Assembly: GCA_025358205.1 (NCBI GenBank)
Contig: JANYKG010000069.1
Location: 1 to 45,526, forward strand
DNA: 45,526 nt
From: Armatimonadota bacterium
Lineage (GTDB): Bacteria > Armatimonadota > UBA5829 > DTJY01
Reading direction: 5' to 3'
In this document: piece by piece, positions 24,666-33,561 of the stretch
How the letters are laid out: every line of letters begins with the position of its first letter
Numbering within the stretch: position 1 is the first letter of the stretch
Notes under the pieces: generated by a model
Seen by the model: the letters and a program-made list of their open reading frames with translations, nothing else
The model's database searches: none
What the model was told of the DNA's origin: nothing
Made by a program: the position numbers and the translations under genes

Positions 24666-25880
24666 GGGAGCGCATATACCGTCGGCTACTGGAAAACTGA
24701 TATTACACCGCCTATCGGAATGCCGTTTCTGGGCTGGCGGCCAAGGCATCAACCGATCAGGGGAATCCACGATTCGCTGTTTGCGCGTGCGGCGTACATC
24801 AAGGCGCGGGGCGAAAGGGTCATCATCATCAGCGCGGATACTCTCGGCTTTGCGGGCGGTCTCCTGGGTCCGGGGCGGAGCTTCATCGGCGAGGTGAAGG
24901 CCGAGATCGAGCGTATAACCGGCATCCCCGGTACCCACATTCTCATCGCAAGCAACCACATTCACTCCTCCGCTGAGACGCTCGGCTTCCGTCCGCTCAC
25001 CGCCGAATACCCCGAGGCGCTCACCTGGCTGGAAGGTCTGCAGAGGTCGCTGGTGGAGTGTGCGGTCAATGCGTGCGGGGCGACCTTCGAGGCCGGTCTC
25101 AAGATCAACAACGGCTCTGTCTCCGGCATCGCGAAGAACAGGCGAGGGGATGACTGCCTGGATCAGGAGGTCATTGCACTCACGTTCGAGTCTGATCGCG
25201 GGCCGGAGCTTGTGATGGTCAACTACGCCTGCCATCCGGTGATTCTCCAGGTCTGGGACCAGGTCTCGGCGGACTACGTGGGCGCGGTGTGCAGGCACGT
25301 GGAGGAGGGCATCGGCGCGAATTGCATGTTCCTCATGGGCGCGTGCGGCGATATCAACCCGATCAAGGCGGACTCCAGGGATTACGCCGATTCCGATGCC
25401 ATGGGGCGCGTGATTGCGGACAAGGTCCTCAGGCTGGTGGCTGATGACCACCCCGCCGAGCCTGCCGTCGTGAGAGCCGCATCCACCTTTGTGGACTTCC
25501 CGTCTCGCTCGTTGCCGTCCGTGGACGAACTCCCGCCGGATGGAGACAATGCGGAGGCGCTGGTCAGAATCGCTGAGGGAACCGGGCCGTTCACCGGGGA
25601 GGTTCAGGCGATCAGGGTGGGGGACGCGGTTCTCGTCGGCATGCCCGGCGAGGTATTCTGCGCGACCGGCATGGCGATCAAGGAGATATGCAAGCCGCTC
25701 ACGGGCATCCCGGTCGGCTATGCAAACGGCTATCTCGGATACTTCATTCCGCCGGACGCCTGGCAGAAGGATACCTACGAAACCCGCCTCGGCCCCTGGT
25801 CAAAGGTAGGAGCCGAAGCGGTAGAAATGCTGCTGGATACAGTGCGACAATTCGCATGCGCCATGATGAGTGATGAGTGA
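24642..25880 (+). CDS. Neutral/alkaline ceramidase-like hydrolase
   Basis: 412 residues. ATG 24642 or 24654 may be the start; neither has a strong ribosome site. The protein matches the N-terminal metallo-domain of neutral/alkaline non-lysosomal ceramidases (PF04734): WKTDITPPIGMPFLGW, ISADTLGF, SNHIHSSAETLG (zinc His residues), MVNYACHPVIL (His) and FLMGACGDINP. The C-terminal Ig-like half of true ceramidases is missing, and no signal peptide is seen. In polysaccharide-degrading bacteria such short forms are common and may hydrolyse other amides or esters. Both ends lie in repeat words: AGTAAGAGTA at the start and TGATGAG repeats giving the last codons (MMSDE). Confidence 0.8.
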   Translation: MSKSMNKSGSAYTVGYWKTDITPPIGMPFLGWRPRHQPIRGIHDSLFARAAYIKARGERVIIISADTLGFAGGLLGPGRSFIGEVKAEIERITGIPGTHILIASNHIHSSAETLGFRPLTAEYPEALTWLEGLQRSLVECAVNACGATFEAGLKINNGSVSGIAKNRRGDDCLDQEVIALTFESDRGPELVMVNYACHPVILQVWDQVSADYVGAVCRHVEEGIGANCMFLMGACGDINPIKADSRDYADSDAMGRVIADKVLRLVADDHPAEPAVVRAASTFVDFPSRSLPSVDELPPDGDNAEALVRIAEGTGPFTGEVQAIRVGDAVLVGMPGEVFCATGMAIKEICKPLTGIPVGYANGYLGYFIPPDAWQKDTYETRLGPWSKVGAEAVEMLLDTVRQFACAMMSDE

Positions 25881-25933
25881 TACGTGAACTATGCTCGACG
25901 ATTCCTCGTCGTCCCCATCAGCCATCAGCCATT
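25863..25933. repeat. TGATGAG and CATCAGC tandem words
   Basis: atgatgagtgatgagtgat (25863-25881) supplies the last codons and the stop of the ceramidase-like gene. catcagccatcagccatt (25916-25933) ends four bases before the stop of the convergent alpha-galactosidase gene. Complementary TCACTCA words are inside the gene at 35285-35310. Confidence 0.7.
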
Positions 25934-25936
25934 CCC

Positions 25937-27919
25937 TCATTTTTCAGGAGTGCCGATTTTCACCATGCATGCTGCGTGCGGGAGAACCTCTGCCGTGAAC
26001 GAATCAGTGCGAACCCCCAGGTCCTTCTTGCGCCACAGATCGCGGACCGGCTGCGGGCCACTGATACCCAAGTCCGACCACTGAATCGTGAGCTTGCTCT
26101 TCTCGCGCCCAAGGTTGAACAGACCTACCGCCATCGTTCCGTCTGCAAGAGGACGTCCCCAGATCTCCACGCCGTTTGCCTGCTTGATTCGTCCGGCCGC
26201 CTTGCCCAGGGTGTCCTGGTCAATAGCAAGCACCTCGTCGTTCGTGAGCACGTCGTAGGTGAACTCGTCCATCTGCAGAATGTCACCGCCGATCAGGAGC
26301 GGTGCGGCGAGCAGACTCCACAGCGTCATCTGCGAAATCTGCTCGTTCTGAGAGAGTCGCGACGGACGAAGGTTGCCGAATCCCACCTTGCCGATGCAGA
26401 GCATATCCGGATCGTTCCAGTGCCCCGGCCCGGCATACTTTTCGCGCCCGGCGTTGCTGAATCCGATCTTGGCCATGTTGCCCCAACTGTCCAGCAGGTC
26501 GCCGGTTGTCCGCCACATGTTCGCGCCGACCAGTTCGCCCCATTCCCACACGTTGCCCATACCGTACTGACACAGGCTGTAGACGATGTCCCTGTCCGCC
26601 GTGTCCAGCGCGGTTCTCATTATCGCGTAAGGCTTCTGCAACTCGGTGAGGCTGTGGCCCTTCGCAATTCCGCCGTAGGTACACCAGTCGTGTTTGAAGA
26701 AATCCACGCCCCACTTGGCGTATGTCTGTGCGTCCTGAACCTCGTGCTGGTAAGTACCCTCAAATCTCGCACAGGTCTGGGGTCCGGGGGATGAGTAGAG
26801 ACCGAACTTCAGCCCTCTGTTGTGGATGTAGTCCGCCATCGCCTTCATGTCCGGGAACCGCTCGTTGGTCTGAATCTCGCCGTTTGCGTCTCGACCCGCT
26901 TCCCAGCAGTCGTCTATGTTCACGTACTGGTAGCCGTGACCTGCCAGCCCGGTCTTCACCATCACGTCGGCGTGCTTCATCATTATGTCGGCGGTTATCT
27001 GGCGGCCCCAGCAGTACCATGAGTTCCACCCCATGGGCGGAGTGAGCGCGAGTTTCCGTGTACCGCCGACGATAGTGAGGGTGCCGCTCGCGGAGCGCTT
27101 GGCGTCTCTAACCGTCAGCTTCACATCCCACTTGCCTGCTTCCTTGAGCGCACCGGATATCACTCCAGTCGCGGAATTCAGTTCCAGCCCTGCCGGGAGT
27201 CCCTTCGCTGAGTAGGTCAGAACGCCGCTGCCGGTTGCGGGTATGAGGAACAGGAAAGGCCGCCCGGGGGTTGCTCCGGTGATGCGCGGGCTGTTGATCG
27301 CCAGCCTGTTTTTGTCGGTATGCGCTATCTGCATCGGGGTCATGGCGAACTGGTTGACCGTCTGCGGGTACTGCGCCTTATCCGTGCCTGGCGATACGTA
27401 GAAGCGCGCATCCGCCCAGTCGGCGTGATCGTTGTTGATATTGTCCCCGGCATCCTCGATACTGAGAACCATCGTCTTCGCGCCGTCGAGCTTAGCGCCG
27501 ATCAGAACCGGCTTATCGCCGCCCTTCATGACCGCTGTTCTGGCGGCCATCTTGCCGTCAACCGAGATGTTGAAGACTACCGATCCCTGGCCTGCTGTTT
27601 CGTCGTCCACGCCCACCATAGCCGTGAAGAGCTTCGCGTTGCCCTTGAGGTCAATGGTCACCTCACTGGTCGCGTGCGAGCCGATGCCGTGCTCGTACAC
27701 GGTCCCGCCTAGTGTAAGCGGCTTGCCGATAACAGACTTTCCGACTTGCGGGGTGCCGTAGTCCTGGGTCATCTTGATCAGATCCAGGCTCTCGAGTGGG
27801 ACGATTGTCCATGAAGGCTCCGGCGTCGGCAGCTCGGGTATGAACGCGGTTATGTTTGCGCCTGCCGGAATTTGCAGTATGCACAGTAACATCATCATGC
27901 AGATAAGTCGTCTCATCAC
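25937..27919 (-). CDS. Secreted alpha-galactosidase (GH27) with NPCBM domain
   Basis: 660 residues from GTG 27919 (an ATG follows at the next codon), with AGAGGATG 7-10 bases upstream. MMRRLICMMMLLCILQIPAGA is a signal peptide. Residues ~35-175 form an NPCBM lectin-like domain (YEHGIGSHATSEVTIDL, HADWADARFYV). Residues ~215-285 form a small Ig-like/He_PIG module (GLPAGLELNSATGVISG). The GH27 barrel follows at ~295-560: TPPMGWNSWYCWG, YVNIDDCW, the nucleophile Asp in FFKHDWC (~404) and the acid/base Asp in GHWNDPDML (~501). A C-terminal beta-domain completes it. It would remove terminal alpha-galactose outside the cytoplasm. It is divergent from the GH2 gene, 111 bases apart, so possibly co-regulated. 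Confidence 0.93.
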   Translation of the reverse strand: MMRRLICMMMLLCILQIPAGANITAFIPELPTPEPSWTIVPLESLDLIKMTQDYGTPQVGKSVIGKPLTLGGTVYEHGIGSHATSEVTIDLKGNAKLFTAMVGVDDETAGQGSVVFNISVDGKMAARTAVMKGGDKPVLIGAKLDGAKTMVLSIEDAGDNINNDHADWADARFYVSPGTDKAQYPQTVNQFAMTPMQIAHTDKNRLAINSPRITGATPGRPFLFLIPATGSGVLTYSAKGLPAGLELNSATGVISGALKEAGKWDVKLTVRDAKRSASGTLTIVGGTRKLALTPPMGWNSWYCWGRQITADIMMKHADVMVKTGLAGHGYQYVNIDDCWEAGRDANGEIQTNERFPDMKAMADYIHNRGLKFGLYSSPGPQTCARFEGTYQHEVQDAQTYAKWGVDFFKHDWCTYGGIAKGHSLTELQKPYAIMRTALDTADRDIVYSLCQYGMGNVWEWGELVGANMWRTTGDLLDSWGNMAKIGFSNAGREKYAGPGHWNDPDMLCIGKVGFGNLRPSRLSQNEQISQMTLWSLLAAPLLIGGDILQMDEFTYDVLTNDEVLAIDQDTLGKAAGRIKQANGVEIWGRPLADGTMAVGLFNLGREKSKLTIQWSDLGISGPQPVRDLWRKKDLGVRTDSFTAEVLPHAACMVKIGTPEK

Positions 27920-27963
27920 AGTGGGCCATCCTCTCGTCTGTCAGGTTTATATGTGTGGACCGC

Positions 27964-27993
27964 TTGCCCGCATGCCGCACACTAATATAGAAT
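27964..27993 (+). promoter_or_regulatory. Possible promoter for the GH2 gene
   Basis: TTGCCC (27964-27969), an 18-base spacer and TAGAAT (27988-27993); the ATG is 37 bases downstream. The -35 box is weak. Confidence 0.45.
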
Positions 27994-28030
27994 ATACGAA
28001 AGATGCTATCTTACGCAACAGGAGACACAT

Positions 28031-31000
28031 ATGCGAAAGTCGCTATTCATGACGATTCTTGCTATCTTGGCTGCCGGTATAGGTTCCGCCGCATTCTCTG
28101 CGGATGCGCCGACCGGGGCGCGCACCATAATATTCAGCGCTCCGGGTTACGTCCCGACTGCGGATGTCACCGCGAACGACGGAAGCGTGTACTCTGCTGA
28201 GCGGCGCATGGGTTGGGATAAAGACCTAAGGGGACAGACCCGCAAGCGGGCCGACGGCGCCATGGGCGTTGCTCTAATGGACAGGGCCATCAGCCAGGCG
28301 ACGTTTACGATTGATTTGCCCGACGGTGAATACATTTTTACGGTGAAAGCAGGCGACTCTGATTTTGCGGCGGGGTTGGCGATAGTGCAGGACGGCATGT
28401 TCATGCTGCCGGCGGTGCGTCTGCCCGCCAGGGAGTTCGCCACCCAAGACGTGCCGATAGTCAGCAAGGACGGCAAGGCGCGCATCACCTTCGCGGGCGG
28501 TCAGCAGGGCCTGCCGAACTCCATGATAAACAGCATTGTGATTACCCCGGCATTTGCGGACACTGCGAAGTGGACCAGGATAAGCGATATCTCCAACGCG
28601 TACAGGAAGACCAACAGAGAACTCTTTGACACGAAAACAGCTAAACGTCGGCGTGACAGATTCGCCTATCAGCCTTTGGTTCTCACCGATCAGTCCGCTG
28701 CAAGGCAAGTTGCGGACCTCTGCGGCAAGTGGCTGTTCCTGCCGTCCCAGGAACTCGCCTCGGCGGATGGCGCATCCCCTACACTCGATGATTCGCCGTG
28801 GCATGTGCTCGGCGTTCCCCAGTTCTGGAACCCCATTGAGTGGTGGATCTACATGAGCGTGAACGGCACTTCGCACAACTTCCTTCGCCAGGAGATAGAA
28901 CGGTGCGAGAACTTCACTTTCGACTACGGCAACACTTCCTCCGGCTGGTACCGCCAGTGGATTGACGTGCCTGCCTCGATGAAGGGCAAACGTCTCGTTC
29001 TCAAGTTCGACGCAGTCGCGAGCATGGCGCAGGTCTACTGGAACGGCAAGCCCGTGCGCAACCATGTCGGCATGTTCGGACCGTTCGAGTGCGAGGTCAC
29101 CCCATACGTGAAGTTCGGGGAGAAGAACCTCCTCGCGGTGATGGTGGCGGGTAGCAAGACGGACCCTGCCGCGGCGAAGGATGTGGCGGCGGTGGCGGTC
29201 ACCGTGAACGTGACCAGGGAGATGCTGAACTCACTGCCCAAAGGCTGCTACAAGGCCGGGATGGCGGGCATCTGGCAGCCGGTTCGTTTGGAGATAACCG
29301 GCAAGTCCAGGATCGAGGATGTCTACTTCCAACCCAAGCTGGACTGCGCGAAGATCACGACCTCCATCAGCGGGGCCGCCGGGCTGGAATGGGGCGTCAG
29401 GCACGCTCTGGTTGACGCCGGGACCGGAGCGGAGTTGAAGGCGGAATCAAGCGGGATATCCTATTCGGAAGACAAGGTGGCCCAGGTGCATAGCATGTGG
29501 CTAGGCGAATGTAGACCCAAGCTCTGGTCACCGGAGCATCCCAACTTATACCGCCTCAAAACGCAACTTCTGGTGAACGGCAAAGTCGTGGATGAGAAGA
29601 CCACGACAGTCGGCTTCAAGACCTTCGTGGCGAAGGGAGACAGGCTCTACCTGAACGGCAAGCCGTACTTCATTCGAGGCGCAGACCAGCCGCCGCACGG
29701 GCTGACACCGAACGAAAAGCCTCTCGCCGACAAGTTCATGAAGATGATGCATGACGGCAATACTATGGTCACGCGCTTCCACGTTGCCCCGCCGAGTCAG
29801 GTCTGGCTGGATGCCGCCGACAAGTACGGCGTTGGCTCCAGCGTCGGCGAGGATTGGCCGTGGGTGCTGATGGGAACCACGCCGCTTCCCGACAGCAAAG
29901 CGCTGGCCGTCTGGAAAAGCGAGTTCGCGGAGATTGTGAAGGCGAACAGAAATCATCCCAGCCTGATGCTGTGGACGATCAGCAACGAGAGCTATTTCCA
30001 GGGCGACGAGGACGCGAACAGGCGGCAGGAGAAGTATCGCCTCTTCTCGGACATCATCAAAGACACCAGGAAGCTCGCTCCGGGCATACCCATTGTCCTG
30101 CACTCCGGCTACACGCGCAACAAGGACTACTACGAGAAGACCATGAAGCCGAACGAGCTTGACGACGGCGACGTGGACGACGGGCATTTCTACTTCGGTT
30201 GGTACGAGAAACACCCGTTCCGTGTGAACGTTCCGATGGATGTGGAGCGCCGTTCGCAGACCCCCAGGCCGTTCATCAGCCAGGAGGCGTCAACCGGATA
30301 TCCGGACAACGACACCGGGCACCCGACTGAGTCCTACATCCGCGACCACGTTGTCCCCCAGGCCTGGGTCGGCAAGTACGGCACCTACGCCGAGCGGCCT
30401 GACAGCTTCCTGGACATTCATTCGCAGATCACCAAGGAGTACCTGGAGACCATCCGCCGCAACCGCACGTTCCTGTCAGGCTGGATGATCTTCTCGAACA
30501 CCTGCTGGTTCAAGGATGTGTACGATGCCGAGCGGATCACGCCTTACCCGGTGTACGGCGCGGTGCAGAAGGCATGGTCACCTGTCCTCGTCTCGCTCGT
30601 TCGTCCCGACCGCCACTTCGAGGCCGGGCAGAGGTTCATTAGCAAGGTGGTTGTGTGCAATGACGACCCGGATCGCCCGAATCTGACGAACCTGACGCTG
30701 AAGTGGCACATCTACGGCAAGTCGTCCGACATGGGCGCTTCGGGAACGCTCGCATTCCCGGACTGCGCGTATGACGGCAAGAGCCAGACGACGGTGGAGT
30801 GCGTTGTTCCGGACAAGCTTCCGCAGCCCAGGGCTGACATGACCCTGGAACTCCAACTTTTCCAGGGCGACGAGCTGATCTCCCGCAACGATTACCCACT
30901 GATCTGTGCGGCGAGGGAGTGGTCAACCGTTGGCAAAGGCAAGCTGATAGTCCTCGAAAACGATTCAACGGCTGGCGCCTACCTGAACGGTCTAGGGTAT

Positions 31001-31534
31001 GAGTGTGAGACTGCGAAGAGCGCGGACTTTGCCTCGCTCTCTGCGGATGCGGTTGTCATTGCCGCTCCGTCGGTGGATGGGCAGGGGATGCTTGACCCGC
31101 TGAGCGCCTTCGTGCAGCGCGGCGGAAGGGTTCTTTTCCTTGCACAGCCCACAGCAGGTTTGCCGAATCTTTCTGCGGATAAGAAGCTGGTTGACGCATC
31201 GGGTGATTTCGCCGATGTGCTGGAGCCTTCGCTGCTCGACGGCATGGACCCGATGGACATGCACTGGTGGAACGCGGAGAGCGGCGATGTGCCGAGGGTC
31301 TGCGCGAAGGCCTACAAGTTATCGGACGGGCAAGGGATCACAAAACTCGTTCAGCACATCCAGCCGCACGGGTATCTGCACGGCGCAAATGCGATAGATG
31401 AATTCACCTCGTGGCCGGTGTTTGAGTACACAGTGGGCAAGGGGCGTATTATGGTTAGCAGCATGCGCCTGGCCGATGACCCGATCTCAAAACGATTCAC
31501 CGCGAATCTGTTGCGGTATCTGATGAGACCATAG
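28031..31534 (+). CDS. Secreted glycoside hydrolase family 2 protein
   Basis: 1167 residues; ATG 28031 with AGGAG six bases upstream. MRKSLFMTILAILAAGIGSAAFSA is a signal peptide. An N-terminal beta-sandwich (~30-175) of the exo-glycosidase-associated type precedes the GH2 sugar-binding domain (~285-395, GWYRQWIDVPASMKGKRLVL, QVYWNGKPV). Next are an immunoglobulin-like domain and the TIM barrel (~540-860), with the acid/base Glu in WTISNESYF (~651) and the nucleophile Glu in FISQEAST (~750). The last ~180 residues look like a glutamine-amidotransferase-like/trimerisation fold (GKLIVLENDS, FVQRGGRVLFLAQP). It would cut a beta-linked galactoside, mannoside or glucuronide; substrate unknown. Confidence 0.9.
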   Translation: MRKSLFMTILAILAAGIGSAAFSADAPTGARTIIFSAPGYVPTADVTANDGSVYSAERRMGWDKDLRGQTRKRADGAMGVALMDRAISQATFTIDLPDGEYIFTVKAGDSDFAAGLAIVQDGMFMLPAVRLPAREFATQDVPIVSKDGKARITFAGGQQGLPNSMINSIVITPAFADTAKWTRISDISNAYRKTNRELFDTKTAKRRRDRFAYQPLVLTDQSAARQVADLCGKWLFLPSQELASADGASPTLDDSPWHVLGVPQFWNPIEWWIYMSVNGTSHNFLRQEIERCENFTFDYGNTSSGWYRQWIDVPASMKGKRLVLKFDAVASMAQVYWNGKPVRNHVGMFGPFECEVTPYVKFGEKNLLAVMVAGSKTDPAAAKDVAAVAVTVNVTREMLNSLPKGCYKAGMAGIWQPVRLEITGKSRIEDVYFQPKLDCAKITTSISGAAGLEWGVRHALVDAGTGAELKAESSGISYSEDKVAQVHSMWLGECRPKLWSPEHPNLYRLKTQLLVNGKVVDEKTTTVGFKTFVAKGDRLYLNGKPYFIRGADQPPHGLTPNEKPLADKFMKMMHDGNTMVTRFHVAPPSQVWLDAADKYGVGSSVGEDWPWVLMGTTPLPDSKALAVWKSEFAEIVKANRNHPSLMLWTISNESYFQGDEDANRRQEKYRLFSDIIKDTRKLAPGIPIVLHSGYTRNKDYYEKTMKPNELDDGDVDDGHFYFGWYEKHPFRVNVPMDVERRSQTPRPFISQEASTGYPDNDTGHPTESYIRDHVVPQAWVGKYGTYAERPDSFLDIHSQITKEYLETIRRNRTFLSGWMIFSNTCWFKDVYDAERITPYPVYGAVQKAWSPVLVSLVRPDRHFEAGQRFISKVVVCNDDPDRPNLTNLTLKWHIYGKSSDMGASGTLAFPDCAYDGKSQTTVECVVPDKLPQPRADMTLELQLFQGDELISRNDYPLICAAREWSTVGKGKLIVLENDSTAGAYLNGLGYECETAKSADFASLSADAVVIAAPSVDGQGMLDPLSAFVQRGGRVLFLAQPTAGLPNLSADKKLVDASGDFADVLEPSLLDGMDPMDMHWWNAESGDVPRVCAKAYKLSDGQGITKLVQHIQPHGYLHGANAIDEFTSWPVFEYTVGKGRIMVSSMRLADDPISKRFTANLLRYLMRP

Positions 31535-31543
31535 AAGAAAGGT

Positions 31544-31634
31544 GTCGGTTTTTGGGTGCGGGTGTCGGGTCAGACCAGCCATTTGTCGTGGATCATTCTC
31601 TGTCCAGACACCCGAAACCTGAAACCTGGCACCC
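31544..31634. repeat. Nested GGGTGTCGGG-type palindrome
   Basis: CGGGTGTC (31559-31566) pairs with GACACCCG (31607-31614), and GGGTGC (31554-31559) with GCACCC (31629-31634). GAAACCT is duplicated (31614-31627). It lies between the convergent GH2 and sulfotransferase genes and ends two bases before the sulfotransferase stop. Confidence 0.7.
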
Positions 31635-31635
31635 G

Positions 31636-32436
31636 TCACCACGTGTCATTCGCGACGTAGCCATACTCGATCAGCATGTCGCCGGCGATTCTCTTGACCA
31701 GGTCTTTCTCGTCCTCGGTCAGGCTCTTCCACCGGCCTCTGCCGTCGAAAAGCGGCTGGTTCACCTGCCAGTTGCGGTACTGCTCGTGGTTGGCTCCAAC
31801 GGGGCTGGTCGGACGTTTCATGCTTCGGGGGTAAAGCGACTTGTGGACCTTGTGGTATTCCCGCAGCCCCTCCTCAAACTCCTCGCTCAGGAAACTCAAC
31901 GCGGTCGAGATTGTCGCCTCGAAGCTCTCGATCATGTCCTCGTATCGCATCACGTGAACACTTGGGTGGTTCCAGTAGGACTGTCCGGCGCGGTTGTCCT
32001 CCACCCACCGGTTGATGCCTTCTCTGAGGTCACCGGTCCGCGACTGGATGGACCATGCGACATCGCGGCCGTCCCTGATCAGAATCATTATCTTGGCATC
32101 CGGGCGCATCGTTAGCAGCTTGTCAATGCAGTGGATGTGCCGAGGGGTCTTCTCCGCCCAACGGGGTTTGCCTTCCGCGATCGCCCATACGTCGAACGAT
32201 CTCAGCAAGGAGCCGGGGTTCTCGCTGAAGCAGAACTTGGTTTCATAGGGGACAGCCGCAATCCTGGAGTGAGCGTCAAGTACTCTTAGCAGCAGCGAGG
32301 TTCCGCTGTGTCCGCAGCCCACTAAGAAGATAGGCGGACCGGTTGCAGCACACCCTTTCATATACCGGTTGACCAGGTATCTGGGCCAGAGTGCGGCGCG
32401 TAAAGCCCTTTTGCGTATTGCGGATTGGATATGCAT
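31636..32436 (-). CDS. Sulfotransferase family protein
   Basis: 266 residues from ATG 32436, with a weak CGGAAAG ribosome site. The PAPS 5'-phosphosulfate loop is GCGHSGTSLLLRVLDAH (residues ~40-56) and the 3'-phosphate region is ILIRDGRDVAWS. HPSVHVMRYEDMI matches the conserved later part. It would move sulfate from PAPS to a hydroxyl group, probably on a polysaccharide, glycolipid or protein tyrosine; the acceptor is unknown. It has no signal peptide and a Arg/Lys-rich N-terminus. The gene has a strong separate promoter. No PAPS-synthesis genes are nearby, although cysteine synthase lies 8 kb away. Confidence 0.87.
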   Translation of the reverse strand: MHIQSAIRKRALRAALWPRYLVNRYMKGCAATGPPIFLVGCGHSGTSLLLRVLDAHSRIAAVPYETKFCFSENPGSLLRSFDVWAIAEGKPRWAEKTPRHIHCIDKLLTMRPDAKIMILIRDGRDVAWSIQSRTGDLREGINRWVEDNRAGQSYWNHPSVHVMRYEDMIESFEATISTALSFLSEEFEEGLREYHKVHKSLYPRSMKRPTSPVGANHEQYRNWQVNQPLFDGRGRWKSLTEDEKDLVKRIAGDMLIEYGYVANDTW

Positions 32437-32471
32437 TGGCTTTCCGATACTCCATGATTGCTTGCATGAAC

Positions 32472-32500
32472 ATGTTATCAGTGGAGATGGTGCGTGTCAA
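32472..32500 (-). promoter_or_regulatory. sigma70-type promoter for the sulfotransferase
   Basis: Minus strand: perfect TTGACA (32500-32495), a 17-base spacer and TAACAT (32477-32472). The start codon is ~29 bases past the predicted start site. Confidence 0.7.
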
Positions 32501-32540
32501 CAACAGGAATGGCTGCATCTATACCGCTGACCGGCCAATA

Positions 32541-32549
32541 TGCTAAAAT
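32541..32549 (+). promoter_or_regulatory. Extended -10 box giving a probable leaderless transcript
   Basis: TGCTAAAAT is an extended -10 with only six bases between it and the ATG at 32556, so transcription would start at the A of the ATG. No Shine-Dalgarno sequence is present. The same nine bases form the -10 region of the UroD gene. Confidence 0.45.
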
Positions 32550-32555
32550 GCCGCC

Positions 32556-33530
32556 ATGAGCAAGCCGGACATTACATCGAACGATGTCATTGAGTGGGAT
32601 TTCCGGATTCCGATGGTGACAAATGGGTTCGTCATGGGCGACATGTTCAAGGTCGTCGGCCTATCGGTGGGTTTCTCATGCCTCCTCATGCTGGCGATCG
32701 GCGCGTTCCAGGGGCGAGACGGCTTTGTGGACATGTTGCACATCGTACCAGTGTTCCTCGTCTGCCTGGTCATGTTTGCCCACGGTTTTCCCGTCAGGTT
32801 CACCGTCAGCAAGACCGGTGTGACCTATGAGGTGACGCGCAGCCAGCGGAAGATGAACAGCGCGATACTGTGGATGGGCATACTCTCAGGCGGACCGGGT
32901 GTAGCCGGCTCCGCGATGCTGGCCCAAAGCCAGGAAGCCGGTTCCTACGGCTGGGAAAACGTCTACCGGGTTGACCTGTTCCCGCGCAAGCGCACGGTGG
33001 TACTGCGCAACTCCTGGCGTACCATCCTGAGGGTCTACTGCACTGCTGAGAACTACGGGCCGGTGGCGCACATGGCCGTGGACGGTGTGGAGGCTCATGC
33101 GGACGAGCGAAGCAAGAACTGCACTGAAGCGAAGACCCTGAGACACAGCATATTCGAGAGTGTGTTCAACCGCTGGTCTGCGCTCGCGTTCGTGTCGGGC
33201 ATTCTGGTCACAGCCTCGCCGTTCATTGATATGGACGATTCCGCGGGATTGGTGCTTACGATTGGCGTGGTTGTGCTCTTCGGCGGCATGGCATGGCGAG
33301 GGCTGCGAACGGCGTTGGGGGTATTCGGGCTGGTGGGGTGCGTGTTTTTGATCGTGCTAATGGCGGTCGAAGCCTCGCGCACCGGGTTCACAATCGCATC
33401 CACGGTCTTCTCAAACTGGGACATCGCCGTGGACAATCACAAGGGGTTGCTGATCACATCCATAGTCGGGTTGCTGGGCATGATTGCGTGCAGCATCCGA
33501 AGCATCGTGACCGGTCGAGCAACCAGGTGA
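32556..33530 (+). CDS. Multi-pass membrane protein of unknown function
   Basis: 324 residues from ATG 32556. About seven hydrophobic segments are visible: ~33-52, 58-78, 102-120, 210-228, 234-252, 258-276 and 297-316. Between the third and fourth is a ~90-residue soluble part (WENVYRVDLFPRKRTVVLRN and SWRTILRVYCT), which resembles bacterial PH-like beta structure by pattern only. I do not recognise the family. There is no ribosome site, and an extended -10 box touches the start, so translation is probably leaderless. The six-hairpin glycosidase gene starts 31 bases after its stop and may be co-transcribed. Confidence 0.7.
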   Translation: MSKPDITSNDVIEWDFRIPMVTNGFVMGDMFKVVGLSVGFSCLLMLAIGAFQGRDGFVDMLHIVPVFLVCLVMFAHGFPVRFTVSKTGVTYEVTRSQRKMNSAILWMGILSGGPGVAGSAMLAQSQEAGSYGWENVYRVDLFPRKRTVVLRNSWRTILRVYCTAENYGPVAHMAVDGVEAHADERSKNCTEAKTLRHSIFESVFNRWSALAFVSGILVTASPFIDMDDSAGLVLTIGVVVLFGGMAWRGLRTALGVFGLVGCVFLIVLMAVEASRTGFTIASTVFSNWDIAVDNHKGLLITSIVGLLGMIACSIRSIVTGRATR

Positions 33531-33561
33531 GTTCAAGTTTCCTCGTGCAGGAGGACTGATA

